Shown here: one piece after another, positions 10,165-19,311 of the stretch
Numbering within the stretch: the first letter of the stretch is position 1
Layout of the letters: the number at the start of each line of letters is the position of its first letter
Assembly (NCBI RefSeq): GCF_005222485.1
Contig: NZ_CP029078.1
Span: 248,001 to 312,000 of the forward strand
Direction of reading: 5' to 3'
DNA length: 64,000 bases
DNA from: Streptomyces griseoviridis
Lineage (GTDB): Bacteria > Actinomycetota > Actinomycetes > Streptomycetales > Streptomycetaceae
Notes under the pieces: generated by a model
Told to the model about the DNA's origin: nothing
Databases searched by the model: none
What the model saw: only the letters and a program-made list of their open reading frames with translations
Made by a program: the position numbers and the translations under genes

Positions 10165-10188
10165 CCTCCACACCTCCACACCTCCACA
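10165..10188. repeat. Three tandem copies of CCTCCACA
   Basis: Three perfect 8-bp tandem units lie in the 104-bp gap between the regulator and the GH5-like gene. The array is a short minisatellite of uncertain role; it is far too short for a CRISPR array. Confidence 0.6.
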
Positions 10189-10221
10189 CCCCCCACCACC
10201 CCCGATCATCCGAGAAGGACC

Positions 10222-12156
10222 ATGCGACGCCACAGCGCCCGACTGACCCATCAGCCCGACGTCCTGCCCTGGCTCGGCGCCAACTTCTGGTCCCGCACCG
10301 GCGGTCCGCTGATGTGGCGCGACTACGACCCGAAGACCGTGCGCGAGGAGTTGCGGGTGCTGGCCGAGCACGGGCTGAACACGACCCGCTCGTTCTTCTA
10401 CTGGCCGGACTTCCATCCCGAGCCGCACCGGGTGGACGACGAACTCTGCGCGCGTTTCGAGGACTTCCTCGACGCGCACCGGGAGGCGGGCATGGGGACC
10501 GTGCCCACCTTCATCGTCGGCCACATGTCAGGGGAGAACTGGGACCCGGCCTGGCGCGGTGGCCGCGACCTCTACGAGGACGTGTGGATGGTGGGCAGGC
10601 AGGCCTGGTTCGTGTCCCGGATGGCCCGCCGGTTCAAGGACCATCCGGCGGTCACCGGCTGGCTGATCACCAACGAGATGCCCGGCTACGGGCGGATCTA
10701 CCAGGTCGACCCGCCGTCCTCGGACGTGGTGACCGCGTGGGCGCAGGCCATGTGCAACGCGGTCAGGGCGACCGGCGCCACCCAGCCGGTGTCGCTCGGC
10801 GACGGCGCCTGGGGCATCGAGGTGACCGGCCGCGACAACGGCTTCTCGCTGCGGGACACCGCCGAGTACGTGGACTTCGTGGGACCGCACGTCTACCGCT
10901 CGGACACCGACAGGACCCGCCAGCACTACCGCGCGGCCTTCGAGTGCGAGCTGGCGTCGGTCACCGGACAGCCCGTCGTCCTCGAGGAGTTCGGGCTCTC
11001 CACGGACACGGTCTCGGCGGCCAACGCGGGCCTCTACTACCGGCAGACGCTGCACAACTCGCTGCTCGGCGGGGCGACCGGCTGGATGGCGTGGAACAAC
11101 ACCGACTACGACGACCTGTGGGACCGGCCGCCCTACGACCACCACCCGTTCGAGATGCACTTCGGCATCACCGACTCGACCGGGGCGCCCAAGGAGCCGC
11201 TGCGTGAACTGGCGGACTTCGCGAAGGTGTTGAAGGCGGTGGACTTCGCGCGCTGCGCGCGCGCTGACGCCGACGCCGCCCTGGTGGTGCCGGCCTTCCT
11301 CGAACGCGGCTACCCCTACAGCCGGCCCGCCGACCGGCCGCTCATCTTCACGTCCCTGCACCAGAGTTACGTCACCGCGCGGGCCGCCGACCTGCCCGTC
11401 GGGTTCCTGCGGGAGGCGGACCTGCTGCCGGGCGAGGCCGCCCTCTATCTGCTGCCCGCCACCCGGCAGTTGACCACCCGCACCCGCCGGGAGCTGGACC
11501 GCAGGGCCCAGGCGGGCTCGACGGTGTACCTGTCGTTCTGCTCCGGTGAGCACCCGGCGACCCGGGGCCCGTGGTTCGACGACCTCGACGGGCTGTTCGG
11601 CGTGGAGCTGCAACTGTCGTACGGGGTGGCCGAGCCGATCGAGGACGACGTGCTGGAGATGACGTTCACCGAGGACTTCGGCGGGCTGCGGGCGGGCGAG
11701 GTGCTGCGCTTCCCGGTCGCGGGGAACGAGGACAGCCGCGCCTACCTGCCGGTGATACCCCGGGCGGGCCGGGTGGTGGCGGTGGACGCGCACGGGCGCC
11801 CCGCGCTGGTCGTCAAGGAGACCGGCCGGGGCCGTACGGTGCTGGCCACCTACCCGCTGGAGCACATGGCGGCCAGGACCGCGCGCGCCAACCCGGACAC
11901 CGCGCACCGGCTGTACGCGGCGCTCGCCGAGGTGGCCGGCGTACGGCGCCCGGTCACCGTGGCCGATCCGCGGGTCAGCGCCGATGTCCTCGTCCACGAG
12001 GACGGGCGGCGCTTCGTGTGGCTGGTCAGCCAGAGCCCGGAACCGCTCACCGTGCGCCCGGTCGCCGACGGCCACTTGCACGGCCTCGACGACGGCACGC
12101 CGACGCCGGACGTGACGCTCGACCCGTACGGGGTCGCCGTGCTGGAGCTGCGATGA
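10222..12156 (+). CDS. GH5-like glycoside hydrolase, cytoplasmic
   Basis: A (beta/alpha)8-type glycosidase of 644 aa. The acid/base is in WLITNEMP (Glu152 after Asn) and the likely nucleophile is in VVLEEFG (Glu256). These fit clan GH-A, family 5 or a near relative. Residues from about 340 onward form extra beta-rich domains of the kind seen in beta-galactosidase/mannosidase-like enzymes. No signal peptide is present, so it acts on imported oligosaccharide. The ATG at 10222 is preceded by GAGAAGGA. Its stop overlaps the GH3 gene start (ATGA). The bond specificity (mannosidic, glucosidic or galactosidic) cannot be fixed by eye. Confidence 0.8.
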   Translation: MRRHSARLTHQPDVLPWLGANFWSRTGGPLMWRDYDPKTVREELRVLAEHGLNTTRSFFYWPDFHPEPHRVDDELCARFEDFLDAHREAGMGTVPTFIVGHMSGENWDPAWRGGRDLYEDVWMVGRQAWFVSRMARRFKDHPAVTGWLITNEMPGYGRIYQVDPPSSDVVTAWAQAMCNAVRATGATQPVSLGDGAWGIEVTGRDNGFSLRDTAEYVDFVGPHVYRSDTDRTRQHYRAAFECELASVTGQPVVLEEFGLSTDTVSAANAGLYYRQTLHNSLLGGATGWMAWNNTDYDDLWDRPPYDHHPFEMHFGITDSTGAPKEPLRELADFAKVLKAVDFARCARADADAALVVPAFLERGYPYSRPADRPLIFTSLHQSYVTARAADLPVGFLREADLLPGEAALYLLPATRQLTTRTRRELDRRAQAGSTVYLSFCSGEHPATRGPWFDDLDGLFGVELQLSYGVAEPIEDDVLEMTFTEDFGGLRAGEVLRFPVAGNEDSRAYLPVIPRAGRVVAVDAHGRPALVVKETGRGRTVLATYPLEHMAARTARANPDTAHRLYAALAEVAGVRRPVTVADPRVSADVLVHEDGRRFVWLVSQSPEPLTVRPVADGHLHGLDDGTPTPDVTLDPYGVAVLELR

Positions 12157-14501
12157 CCCTCCCCCGCTACCGCGACCCGGCCGCACCGGTGGCCGACCGG
12201 GTCCGTGACCTGCTGGGCCGGATGACGCTCACCGAGAAGGTCGGGCAGGTCAACCAGCGCATGTACGGCTGGCACGCCTACGAGCGCGCCGACGGGGGCC
12301 ACCGGCTGACCGAGGCGTTTCGCGACGAGGTCGCCGCCTTCGGCGGGATGGGCGCGCTGTACGGGCTCCAGCGGGCGGACGCCTGGTCAGGGGTCGGCTT
12401 CGACGACGGCCTGGACGCGCGCGACGGCGCGTCGACTGCGGCGCTCGTGCAGCGCCATGTCGTGGAGCACACCCGGCTCGGCATCCCGGTGCTGCTGGTC
12501 GAGGAGATGCCGCACGGCCACCAGGCCCTGGACGGCACGGTGCTGCCGGTGAACCTGTCGGTGGGCGCGGCCTGGGACCCGCGGCTGTACGCGGAGGCGG
12601 CGGCTGCCGTGAGCGCTGAACTGCGGTCCCGGGGCGCGCACTTGGCGTTGGTGTCCGCGCTCGACCTGGTGCGGGACCCGCGGTGGGGCCGTGCCGAGGA
12701 GTGTTTCGGCGAAGACCCTTATCTTGCGGCCCGGTTGACGGAGGCGCTGGTGGAGGGCGCGGGCGCGGCCGGGGTCGGCGTGGTGCTCAAGCACTTCGCC
12801 GGTCAGGGCGCCACGGTCGGCGGGCGCAACAGCGCGGCGACCGAACTCGGGGCGCGCGAGCTGCACGAGATCCATCTCGTGGCGGCGCGGGCCGGTGTCG
12901 CGGCCGGGGCGAGCGGGGTGATGGCGGCCTACAACGAGTTCGACGGGGTGCCGTGTGTCGCGAACCGGTACCTGCTGACCGAGGTGCTGCGGGAGCGCTG
13001 GGGGTTCGAGGGCATCGTCATGGCCGACGGCGGCGCGGTCGACCGGCTGGTGCGGCTGGCCGGCGATCCGGTGGCGGCCGGGGCGCTGGCGCTGGACGCC
13101 GGATGCGATCTGAGCCTGTGGGACGCCTCCTTCCCGCGGCTGGCCGAAGCGGTGGAGAGGGGGCTGCTGTCCGAGACCGCGCTGGACACGGCCGTCGCCC
13201 GGGTCCTCACGACGAAGTTCCGCCTGGGCCTGTTCGACGAGGAGCCGGCGCGGGCCGGGGCCGTCGGCGACGGCGGTGACGCTGTCCGGGACGGAGCCCT
13301 GCCGGCTCCCGGCGCACCGGCCGCGAGGCACCAGGGCCGGGGCGGGCCGGACGCCGGTGACGTGGGTGAGCGGATCGCGCGGGCGTCGATCACCCTGCTC
13401 GCGCACGACGGCGCCGTTCTGCCGCTCTCCCCCTCGGTGGGCCGGATCGCGGTGCTCGGGCCGAACGCCGACTCCGTCGACCAGCAGATCGGCGACTACA
13501 CCGCGCCGCAGCGGCCCGGCCGGGGCGTCACAGTTCTCCAGGGCGTCCGTGCCGCGGTCGCGCCCGGCACCGAGGTCACCCACGCCCGCGGCTGCGAGCT
13601 GGTCGGGGACGATCCCACCGGGGTGCCCGAGGCCGTCGCGGCGGCGGCGGGCGCCGACGTGGCGGTCCTGGTGCTCGGCGGTTCGAGCGCCAGGTCCCGC
13701 ACCACCGTGTTCGACGACAACGGCGCCGCGGTGGCCGGTTCGGCGACGGCGTCCGGCATGACCTGCGGCGAGGGCGTCGACCTGGCGGACCTCGCGCTGC
13801 CCGCCGGTCAACTGGCGCTGCTGGACGCGGTGTCGGCGACCGGGACACCCGTCGTGGTGGTGCTGGTCCAGGGCAGGCCGCACGCCCTGCCCGAGCTGCG
13901 GGGGCGGGCGGGCGCGGTGCTGAGCGCCTGGTACCCGGGGCCGCGCGGCGGGCGCGCGGTGGCCGACGTCCTGTTCGGCGTCCATGAGCCCCGGGGCCGG
14001 CTGCCGGTGTCGGTGCCGCGTTCGGCGGCCCACCTGCCCGTCTTCTACAACGGCAAGGACCACGGCTACCGCGGCTATGTCGACGTGAGCGACCGGCCGC
14101 GCCACGCCTTCGGGCACGGGCTGTCGTACACGGACGTCGAGTACGGGCCGCCGAGGCTGTCGCGGAGCCGGGTCGGCGCGGACGCGCCCGCGCTGACGTG
14201 CCGGGTCACCGTCCGCAACACCGGGCGCAGGGCCGCCCACGAGACGGTCCAGCTGTATCTGCGGCGGCTGTCGGGCGGCACCTCCTGGCCGCGGGTGCGG
14301 GAGCTGCGCGGATTCGTGCGGCTGCTCGTGGCGCCGGGCGCGGAGGCGGAGGCGGTGTTCGAGGTGGGCCAGGACACGCTGGCCTCACTCGACCGGGAGC
14401 TGGCCTGGGTGGTGGAGCCGGGGACGGTGGCGCTGGAGACGGGCCCCGCCTCGGACCGTACGGCGGGGGCCCTGCTGGAGATCACCCCGGCCGCCCGCTG
14501 A
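12153..14501 (+). CDS. GH3 beta-glucosidase/beta-xylosidase-type hydrolase
   Basis: This exo-acting retaining glycosidase (782 aa) has the GH3 TIM-barrel domain (about 10-330) with KHFAGQG. The expected nucleophile lies in GIVMADGG (Asp292), where the family usually has SDW, so the active-site rim is slightly unusual. An alpha/beta sandwich (about 390-620) and a fibronectin-III-like C-terminal domain (about 690-780) follow. A Gly/Ala/Pro-rich linker of about 40 residues lies between the barrel and sandwich. It has no signal peptide. It starts within the stop of the GH5-like gene and is the last gene of the sugar operon. It probably removes terminal beta-linked sugars from imported oligosaccharides. 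Confidence 0.9.
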   Translation: MTLPRYRDPAAPVADRVRDLLGRMTLTEKVGQVNQRMYGWHAYERADGGHRLTEAFRDEVAAFGGMGALYGLQRADAWSGVGFDDGLDARDGASTAALVQRHVVEHTRLGIPVLLVEEMPHGHQALDGTVLPVNLSVGAAWDPRLYAEAAAAVSAELRSRGAHLALVSALDLVRDPRWGRAEECFGEDPYLAARLTEALVEGAGAAGVGVVLKHFAGQGATVGGRNSAATELGARELHEIHLVAARAGVAAGASGVMAAYNEFDGVPCVANRYLLTEVLRERWGFEGIVMADGGAVDRLVRLAGDPVAAGALALDAGCDLSLWDASFPRLAEAVERGLLSETALDTAVARVLTTKFRLGLFDEEPARAGAVGDGGDAVRDGALPAPGAPAARHQGRGGPDAGDVGERIARASITLLAHDGAVLPLSPSVGRIAVLGPNADSVDQQIGDYTAPQRPGRGVTVLQGVRAAVAPGTEVTHARGCELVGDDPTGVPEAVAAAAGADVAVLVLGGSSARSRTTVFDDNGAAVAGSATASGMTCGEGVDLADLALPAGQLALLDAVSATGTPVVVVLVQGRPHALPELRGRAGAVLSAWYPGPRGGRAVADVLFGVHEPRGRLPVSVPRSAAHLPVFYNGKDHGYRGYVDVSDRPRHAFGHGLSYTDVEYGPPRLSRSRVGADAPALTCRVTVRNTGRRAAHETVQLYLRRLSGGTSWPRVRELRGFVRLLVAPGAEAEAVFEVGQDTLASLDRELAWVVEPGTVALETGPASDRTAGALLEITPAAR

Positions 14502-14525
14502 CCGGCGTGGCGCGGCGGGCTCCCG

Positions 14526-15197
14526 TCAGACGCCGGGCGGCCAGTGCGCGGTGCGGTGCACCACCAGGCTCTCCACCGTGTAGGACAGCTCGGTGGTCGC
14601 GGCGTCGGGGTGCGGGTGGTAACGGCCCGCGGACACCGAGAGGTTGACGATCAGGGACGCGTACCAGCCGACCCCGACCCCGCGGCCGTCGGCGAAGACC
14701 CGTTTCCCGTTCAGCGACCAGACGACGCTGCGCCTGCCGAACGTCACGCTCAGATCGACCGCGCCGCCGGGGCTGATGGCGTCGGCGCGCAGGTCGCGTC
14801 CCGACGGGCGGACGTGGTTGCTGAACTCCAGCAGGGCGGGGTTGTCGGGGTGGTACTCGAAGACGTCCACCTCGTTGCCGCCGTCCCGCCAGGTCCAGAT
14901 CGCCGGCCAGGCGCCCACCCCGACGGGCAGCCGCACCCGGGCGTCGAGCCGGTCCCCGGTGCGGACCGTGAAGCCCTCGGCGCTGCCCTCGGTGGTCAGC
15001 AGGCCGGTGTCCCAGAGGCCGTCCGCCCGGCGCGTGGCGCGGAAGGTCCCGGAGCGGGAGTAGGCGGGGTCCGCGGTGAGGTGGTCGAGTTTGTCGTCGG
15101 CGGGGTTGGTGGGGCCGCCGCCCGGATAGGCCCAGGAGCGGCCCGCGACCCACTGGGTCTCGGACGTGAAATCTGCGGTGAAGACGACGTCGCTCAC
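14526..15197 (-). CDS. GH16-like (concanavalin-fold) protein
   Basis: The product (223 aa) has a jelly-roll sequence pattern and the GH16 catalytic signature E-x-D-x-x-E (EVDVFE, Glu109, Asp111, Glu114). GH16 enzymes cleave beta-1,3/1,4-glucans and related galactans. The GTG at 15197 is chosen because AAGGAG lies about 8 bases upstream; a longer ATG start at 15233 has none. No signal peptide is visible, which is odd for an endo-glucanase and leaves a cytoplasmic or non-classically exported role open. It converges on the GH3 gene with a 24-bp gap and completes a set consistent with beta-glucan use. Confidence 0.72.
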   Translation of the reverse strand: MSDVVFTADFTSETQWVAGRSWAYPGGGPTNPADDKLDHLTADPAYSRSGTFRATRRADGLWDTGLLTTEGSAEGFTVRTGDRLDARVRLPVGVGAWPAIWTWRDGGNEVDVFEYHPDNPALLEFSNHVRPSGRDLRADAISPGGAVDLSVTFGRRSVVWSLNGKRVFADGRGVGVGWYASLIVNLSVSAGRYHPHPDAATTELSYTVESLVVHRTAHWPPGV

Positions 15198-15370
15198 GCG
15201 CGGGCTCCTTCGATCGCCGGAATCGGCACACATGCCCGGCTTCTCCCCCGGGCCGCGCCCGCCATGCGACGCCGGTGGGACCCTCGGGCGTGTTTCATCC
15301 GAGAGGGTGAAGGAGACCCCGCCCTTGACGGCCCGGCCGTGTGACGCGCACGGGCCGTCGCGGCGCGCGG

Positions 15371-15688
15371 TCAGGTCTCGGAGTCGATGCCGGTGATCAC
15401 CGCGGGCCCCAGCGGGGTGCTCCCGTCGTCCAGGCCGACGGCGGCCAGCGCGGACTCGGCGAGCCTGCGGGCCTCCCGCTCGGCCTCGGGTCCGGTGTCC
15501 GCGTCGATGGTGAGGCGGACGGTGAACGTGCCGTCGTCGTTGACGCTGAGGATGTCGAGATCCTCTTCGCTGCCGATGTGGGTGTGGTGCGGGTCCGCCG
15601 GGCGCAGCGCCCGGGTCAGCTCCGCCCGCGTCGCCGGCTCGGCTCCGCGGGTGAAGGTGCCCGGCACCGAGATGACGTACGTCGTCAT
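15371..15688 (-). CDS. Small conserved-looking protein of unknown function
   Basis: This 105-aa acidic, soluble protein has no recognisable domain. It begins MTTYVISVPGTF and has alternating strand and helix patterns (a charged helix rich in Glu/Ala/Arg near residues 68-85) suggestive of a small alpha/beta fold. The ATG at 15688 is preceded by AGGGAGGA, a good ribosome-binding site. It stands alone on the minus strand. I do not recognise the family. Confidence 0.65.
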   Translation of the reverse strand: MTTYVISVPGTFTRGAEPATRAELTRALRPADPHHTHIGSEEDLDILSVNDDGTFTVRLTIDADTGPEAEREARRLAESALAAVGLDDGSTPLGPAVITGIDSET

Positions 15689-15761
15689 GGCAATCCTCCC
15701 TGGGTCGCTCTACGCCTACCCCGGTCCGGCCACAAGATCCCGGACCGGCGCTGGGTGGGCG

Positions 15762-16004
15762 TCAGAGTCGTTCGGCGTGCGGACGGACCGGGACGTCGGC
15801 GCGGCGACGGCCGCCGGCCTCCCGGAGGCACCAGGTCGACCAGAGCAGCAGCACGAGGAAGACGGCCAGCAGGCCGAGGAGCAGCAGGGTCTGCCGGGCG
15901 GTGCCGTCGCCCCCGGCGATGGTCAGCAGCAGGCAGAAGGTCCAGGTGACCGCTCCGCCCGCGTACACGGTGCGCAGCTGCCGCAACTGACTCATCGAAC
16001 CCAT
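15762..16004 (-). CDS. Small two-helix membrane protein of unknown function
   Basis: An 80-aa protein with two hydrophobic stretches (about residues 12-30 and 37-55) separated by a short polar loop, and an Arg-rich C-terminal tail that should be cytoplasmic. The ATG at 16004 has GGAAGG six bases upstream; the ATG at 16010 abuts that site and is less likely. No family is recognised. It may share a transcript with the 105-aa gene downstream (73 bp gap). Confidence 0.6.
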   Translation of the reverse strand: MGSMSQLRQLRTVYAGGAVTWTFCLLLTIAGGDGTARQTLLLLGLLAVFLVLLLWSTWCLREAGGRRRADVPVRPHAERL

Positions 16005-16157
16005 CGTCATCCTTCCGAGCCGTCCGTCACGCGATGTCCTCCCCGTACCCCCGTGTCGCGACTTCAGCGCCGCGGGTCCGGCCGGATCGCGCGCCCGGGA
16101 CGATCACATCGCGAGACCCGGTTGCGTCACCCGCCCGACCCCGCGTTGTCTCGCACG

Positions 16158-17147
16158 GTGAGAACCGAAGAACCTGTACAGCGCGGCACCCCCGACGACA
16201 CCGGAGACACCGGAGAGCCCGGCGGCACCGGTGGCCGCGCCGCGCGGCGCGCCGTCACCGTCTTCCCGCTCCTCGTCCTCGCGGCCGGCGCGGTGGGCCT
16301 GCTGTTCCCCGGCGGCTTCACCGGCTGGGGCGGGGCGGTGCCCTACCTGCTGGGCGTGGTGATGTTCTGCATGGGCGTGACGATGACGCCGCGGGACTTC
16401 CGCGGCGTGGCCCAGAGGCCCTGGGCCGTGGCGCTCGGCCTGGTCGCGCACTACGTGATCATGCCGGGTCTCGGCTGGGTCGTCGCCCATCTGCTCCAGC
16501 TCCCGCCGCAGCTCGCGGCGGGCGTGATCCTGGTCGGCTGCGCGCCCAGCGGCACGGCGTCCAACGTGGTGACCTATCTGGCGCGCGGCGACGTCGCGCT
16601 CTCCGTCTCGGTGGCCACCGTCTCCACGCTGGTGGCCCCGCTGGTCACCCCGCCGCTGACGCTGCTGCTGGCGGGCGAGTACCTGGCGGTCGACGCCGGT
16701 TCGATGGTCGCCGACATCCTCAAGACGGTGCTGCTGCCGGTGTTCGCGGGCCTGGCCGTGCGGCTGGTGGCGGGCCGGTACGTGCGGCACGCCCTGCCGG
16801 CACTGCCCTGGCTGTCGGCGCTGACCATCGGGGTGATCGTGACGGTGGTCGTGGCGGGCAGCGCCGACGCCCTCAGGTCGGCCGCCCTGCTGGTGTTCGT
16901 CGCCGTGGTGCTGCACAACGGCCTCGGTCTGGCGCTCGGCTACGGCGCGGGGCGGCTGGCCCGTCTCGGCGAACCCGGGAGCCGGGCGATGGCCTTCGAG
17001 GTCGGCATGCAGAACAGCGGGCTCGCGGCGTCGCTGGCCACGGCCCACTTCAGTCCGCTCGCGGCGCTGCCGGCCGCGGTCTTCTCGGTCTGGCACAACG
17101 TCTCGGGGGCGGTGGTGGCCGCCTGGCTGTCCCGGCGCGGCCGGTGA
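16158..17147 (+). CDS. Bile acid:sodium symporter (BASS) family transporter
   Basis: An integral membrane protein of about 329 aa with nine or ten hydrophobic segments. It shows the BASS signatures GVVMFCMGVTM near residue 65, LVGCAPSGTASNVVTYLARG near 125, and the second-repeat EVGMQNSGLA near 280, the crossover helices that form the sodium sites. Such proteins import organic anions with sodium; the physiological substrate is unknown. The GTG at 16158 gives a short Gly/Thr-rich cytoplasmic tail before the first helix; no strong ribosome-binding site is visible, so the start is approximate. Confidence 0.88.
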   Translation: MRTEEPVQRGTPDDTGDTGEPGGTGGRAARRAVTVFPLLVLAAGAVGLLFPGGFTGWGGAVPYLLGVVMFCMGVTMTPRDFRGVAQRPWAVALGLVAHYVIMPGLGWVVAHLLQLPPQLAAGVILVGCAPSGTASNVVTYLARGDVALSVSVATVSTLVAPLVTPPLTLLLAGEYLAVDAGSMVADILKTVLLPVFAGLAVRLVAGRYVRHALPALPWLSALTIGVIVTVVVAGSADALRSAALLVFVAVVLHNGLGLALGYGAGRLARLGEPGSRAMAFEVGMQNSGLAASLATAHFSPLAALPAAVFSVWHNVSGAVVAAWLSRRGR

Positions 17148-17248
17148 CGGGGCCGTTCGGCCGGGGGCGCGGCGTGTCAGCGTCCTGAGCCCGCGGGGGT
17201 GACGCACAGTTCCGGCTGTACGTGCACGCACTTTCACGTGGAGTCCGA

Positions 17249-17782
17249 GTGGAGAACAAGTTCGAGATCGACGTCGCGAGAATCCGGGACGACGCCCGCG
17301 CGCACATGGACCGAGGTCCGGTGACGAAGACGTACGGGGCCGACCGCGAGCGTCTGATCGAGGTGCTGAACCAGGTCGTCGCCACCGAGATCGTCTGTTA
17401 TCTGCGGTATTCGCAGCACGCGATCGCGGCCTCCGGGATCGACCGCGCGCAGGTGGCCGCCGAATTCACCGAGCACGCCCAGCAGGAAATGCAGCACGGC
17501 CTGTGGGCCGCGGAGCGGGTCAGCCAGCTCGGCGGCCGTCCCGACTTCGATCCGACGACGCTGAAGCAGCGTTCCCACACCGAATACGTCACCACCGACG
17601 AGACGGACCTGAAGCGCATGCTCCAGGAGAACCTGATCGCGGAGCGGATCGTCATCACGACGTACCAGGAAATGATCCGGTGGATCGGCGAGAGCGACCC
17701 GACCACGCGGCGGATGCTGGAGAGGATCCTGGAGGAAGAGGAGGAGCACGCCGACGATCTGAGCGATCTGCTCGGCATCTGA
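17249..17782 (+). CDS. Ferritin-like (bacterioferritin/Dps superfamily) diiron protein
   Basis: The product (177 aa) is a four-helix-bundle protein. Metal-ligand motifs are present on each helix pair: EIVCYLRYSQH, EHAQQEMQH (ExxH-like), and, after a long crossover, ENLIAERIVITTYQEM and EEEEEHADDL. It probably binds iron for storage or oxidative-stress protection. The GTG at 17249 is preceded by GGAG at 17240-17243; an upstream GTG at 17222 lacks a site. The gene stands alone and ends in a strong hairpin. Confidence 0.85.
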   Translation: MENKFEIDVARIRDDARAHMDRGPVTKTYGADRERLIEVLNQVVATEIVCYLRYSQHAIAASGIDRAQVAAEFTEHAQQEMQHGLWAAERVSQLGGRPDFDPTTLKQRSHTEYVTTDETDLKRMLQENLIAERIVITTYQEMIRWIGESDPTTRRMLERILEEEEEHADDLSDLLGI

Positions 17783-17794
17783 CCCCGCCGCGCG

Positions 17795-17822
17795 GGGGCG
17801 CCTCACCGGCCGGTGGCGCCCC
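17795..17822 (+). terminator. Hairpin after the ferritin-like gene
   Basis: An 8-bp perfect inverted repeat (17795-17802 with 17815-17822) encloses a second self-complementary core (17805-17814). It starts 12 bases after the stop codon. It most likely ends the ferritin transcript and insulates the next operon. Confidence 0.6.
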
Positions 17823-18034
17823 GCGGCCCGGTGCTCCGGCGGCGGATCACGTTCCGGCGCCGGAGCGCCCCACCCGTCACACGATTATCGCATCAATATG
17901 AGAGTTAATTCCTTTGGGTCAGGGAATGGTGTGTGCCGCAGGCATCCACTACGCTCACATGAGAACGATGACGAACTGCTCACCCCGCTTCCAGCGGTCT
18001 CGGTGCGGTCGGCGGGAATTCAAAGGTGGGCCTG

Positions 18035-19255
18035 GTGGATGCGGATTCCATTGTTTCATCGGTTTTCTCTGCCGAAGGCAGGGAGAATCCCTATCCGTTG
18101 CTTGCCGCACTCCGGGACATGGATCCGGCGCACCACAGCGAGGAATTCGGCACCCGCTTTCTGACGCGATTCGCCGACTGCCAGAGCGCCCTGTCCCACC
18201 CCGACCTCCTGGTCCCCGACCGCGAGTGGTGCGCCCGTGAACTGACGACATGGGCCGCACGCCCGGCTGCGGACTTCTTCTACTCCTCGATGCTCGCCGC
18301 CAACGGCCCCGACCACGACCGGCTGCGGCGGCCGGTGGCACGGGCGTTCACCGCCCGCCGGGTGGCCGCGCTGCGGACGGCGGTCGAGGCGGTCACCGAC
18401 GACTTGGTGGACACGTTCGCCGAAGCCGCGTCCGACGGGGACCCGGCGAACTTCCAGGAACTGGTCGGGCATCCGCTGCCGGTCGCGGTGGTCGGCCGGC
18501 TCATCGGCGTACCGGACGCGGAGCGGCAGCACTTCGCCGCGCTGGGCCGGGGGGCCACCCGGCTGCTCGAACCGATCCGCTCCCCGGAGGACTGGACGCG
18601 CGCCGACCGCGCCGTCGTCGCCCTGCGGGAGTACTTCGCCGACCTGCTGCGCGCACGCCGCGCCCGGCCGGCCGACGACCTCGCCTCGGCCCTCCTCGAC
18701 CAGCGCGCGAGCGACGGACACCCGCTCACCGGGCGCGAGTTGGTGGACCTCCTGCTGCTCGTCTTCGTGGCCGGGTTCGAGACCACCGCCGGACTCCTCG
18801 GCCTCGCGGTGTTCGCCCTGCTGACCCACCCGGACCAACTGGCCCTGGTCCGCGCCGACCCCGCGCTGCGGTCCGCCGCCGTCGAGGAGGCGCTGCGCTG
18901 GGACGGGCCGGTGATGATGACGGAGCGGATCGCCGCCCGCCCCCTGGAGGTGGCGGGCGCGGTCCTGCCCGCCGGGGCCAGCGTGACGACGGTGTTCGCC
19001 GCGGCCAACCGCGATCCCCTCGAACATCCGGACCCCGACGCCTTCCTGGTGCGGCGCCCCGGGACGAAGGTGCTCAGCTTCAGCGCGGGAGCCCACCACT
19101 GCCTCGGCGCGAGCCTCGCCCGGATGGAGGGCGCCGCGCTGATCGGCCGCCTCTTCGACAGGCTCCCCGCGCTCGCCCTGGCCGGAGAGCCGGTGCGGCG
19201 GGACTCCGTCGCGCTGCGCTCCTTCGACGACCTCCCGCTGGCCGCCGTCGGATAG
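18035..19255 (+). CDS. Cytochrome P450, first gene of the aminotransferase/KS operon
   Basis: A P450 of about 406 aa with all canonical motifs: I-helix AGFETT, ExxR as EALR, and heme loop FSAGAHHCLG with axial Cys356. The GTG at 18035 is preferred because AAAGG at 18022-18026 is correctly spaced; a GTG at 18026 would add three residues. The 250 bp before it are relatively AT-rich and should hold the operon promoter. The gene is followed 56 bp later by an acyl-CoA dehydrogenase and six further genes in the same direction, so it probably oxidises the product or intermediate of that pathway. Confidence 0.92.
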   Translation: MDADSIVSSVFSAEGRENPYPLLAALRDMDPAHHSEEFGTRFLTRFADCQSALSHPDLLVPDREWCARELTTWAARPAADFFYSSMLAANGPDHDRLRRPVARAFTARRVAALRTAVEAVTDDLVDTFAEAASDGDPANFQELVGHPLPVAVVGRLIGVPDAERQHFAALGRGATRLLEPIRSPEDWTRADRAVVALREYFADLLRARRARPADDLASALLDQRASDGHPLTGRELVDLLLLVFVAGFETTAGLLGLAVFALLTHPDQLALVRADPALRSAAVEEALRWDGPVMMTERIAARPLEVAGAVLPAGASVTTVFAAANRDPLEHPDPDAFLVRRPGTKVLSFSAGAHHCLGASLARMEGAALIGRLFDRLPALALAGEPVRRDSVALRSFDDLPLAAVG

Positions 19256-19311
19256 GCGGCCGCCGCCCGTCGTCCGTCCTCCCCCTCAGCCGTTCTCCGA
19301 AGGGCTCTCCC

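Noticed and set aside
10165..10188. CCTCCACA repeats as a CRISPR-like array
   Set aside because: Three 8-bp units without spacers and no cas genes; a simple tandem repeat.
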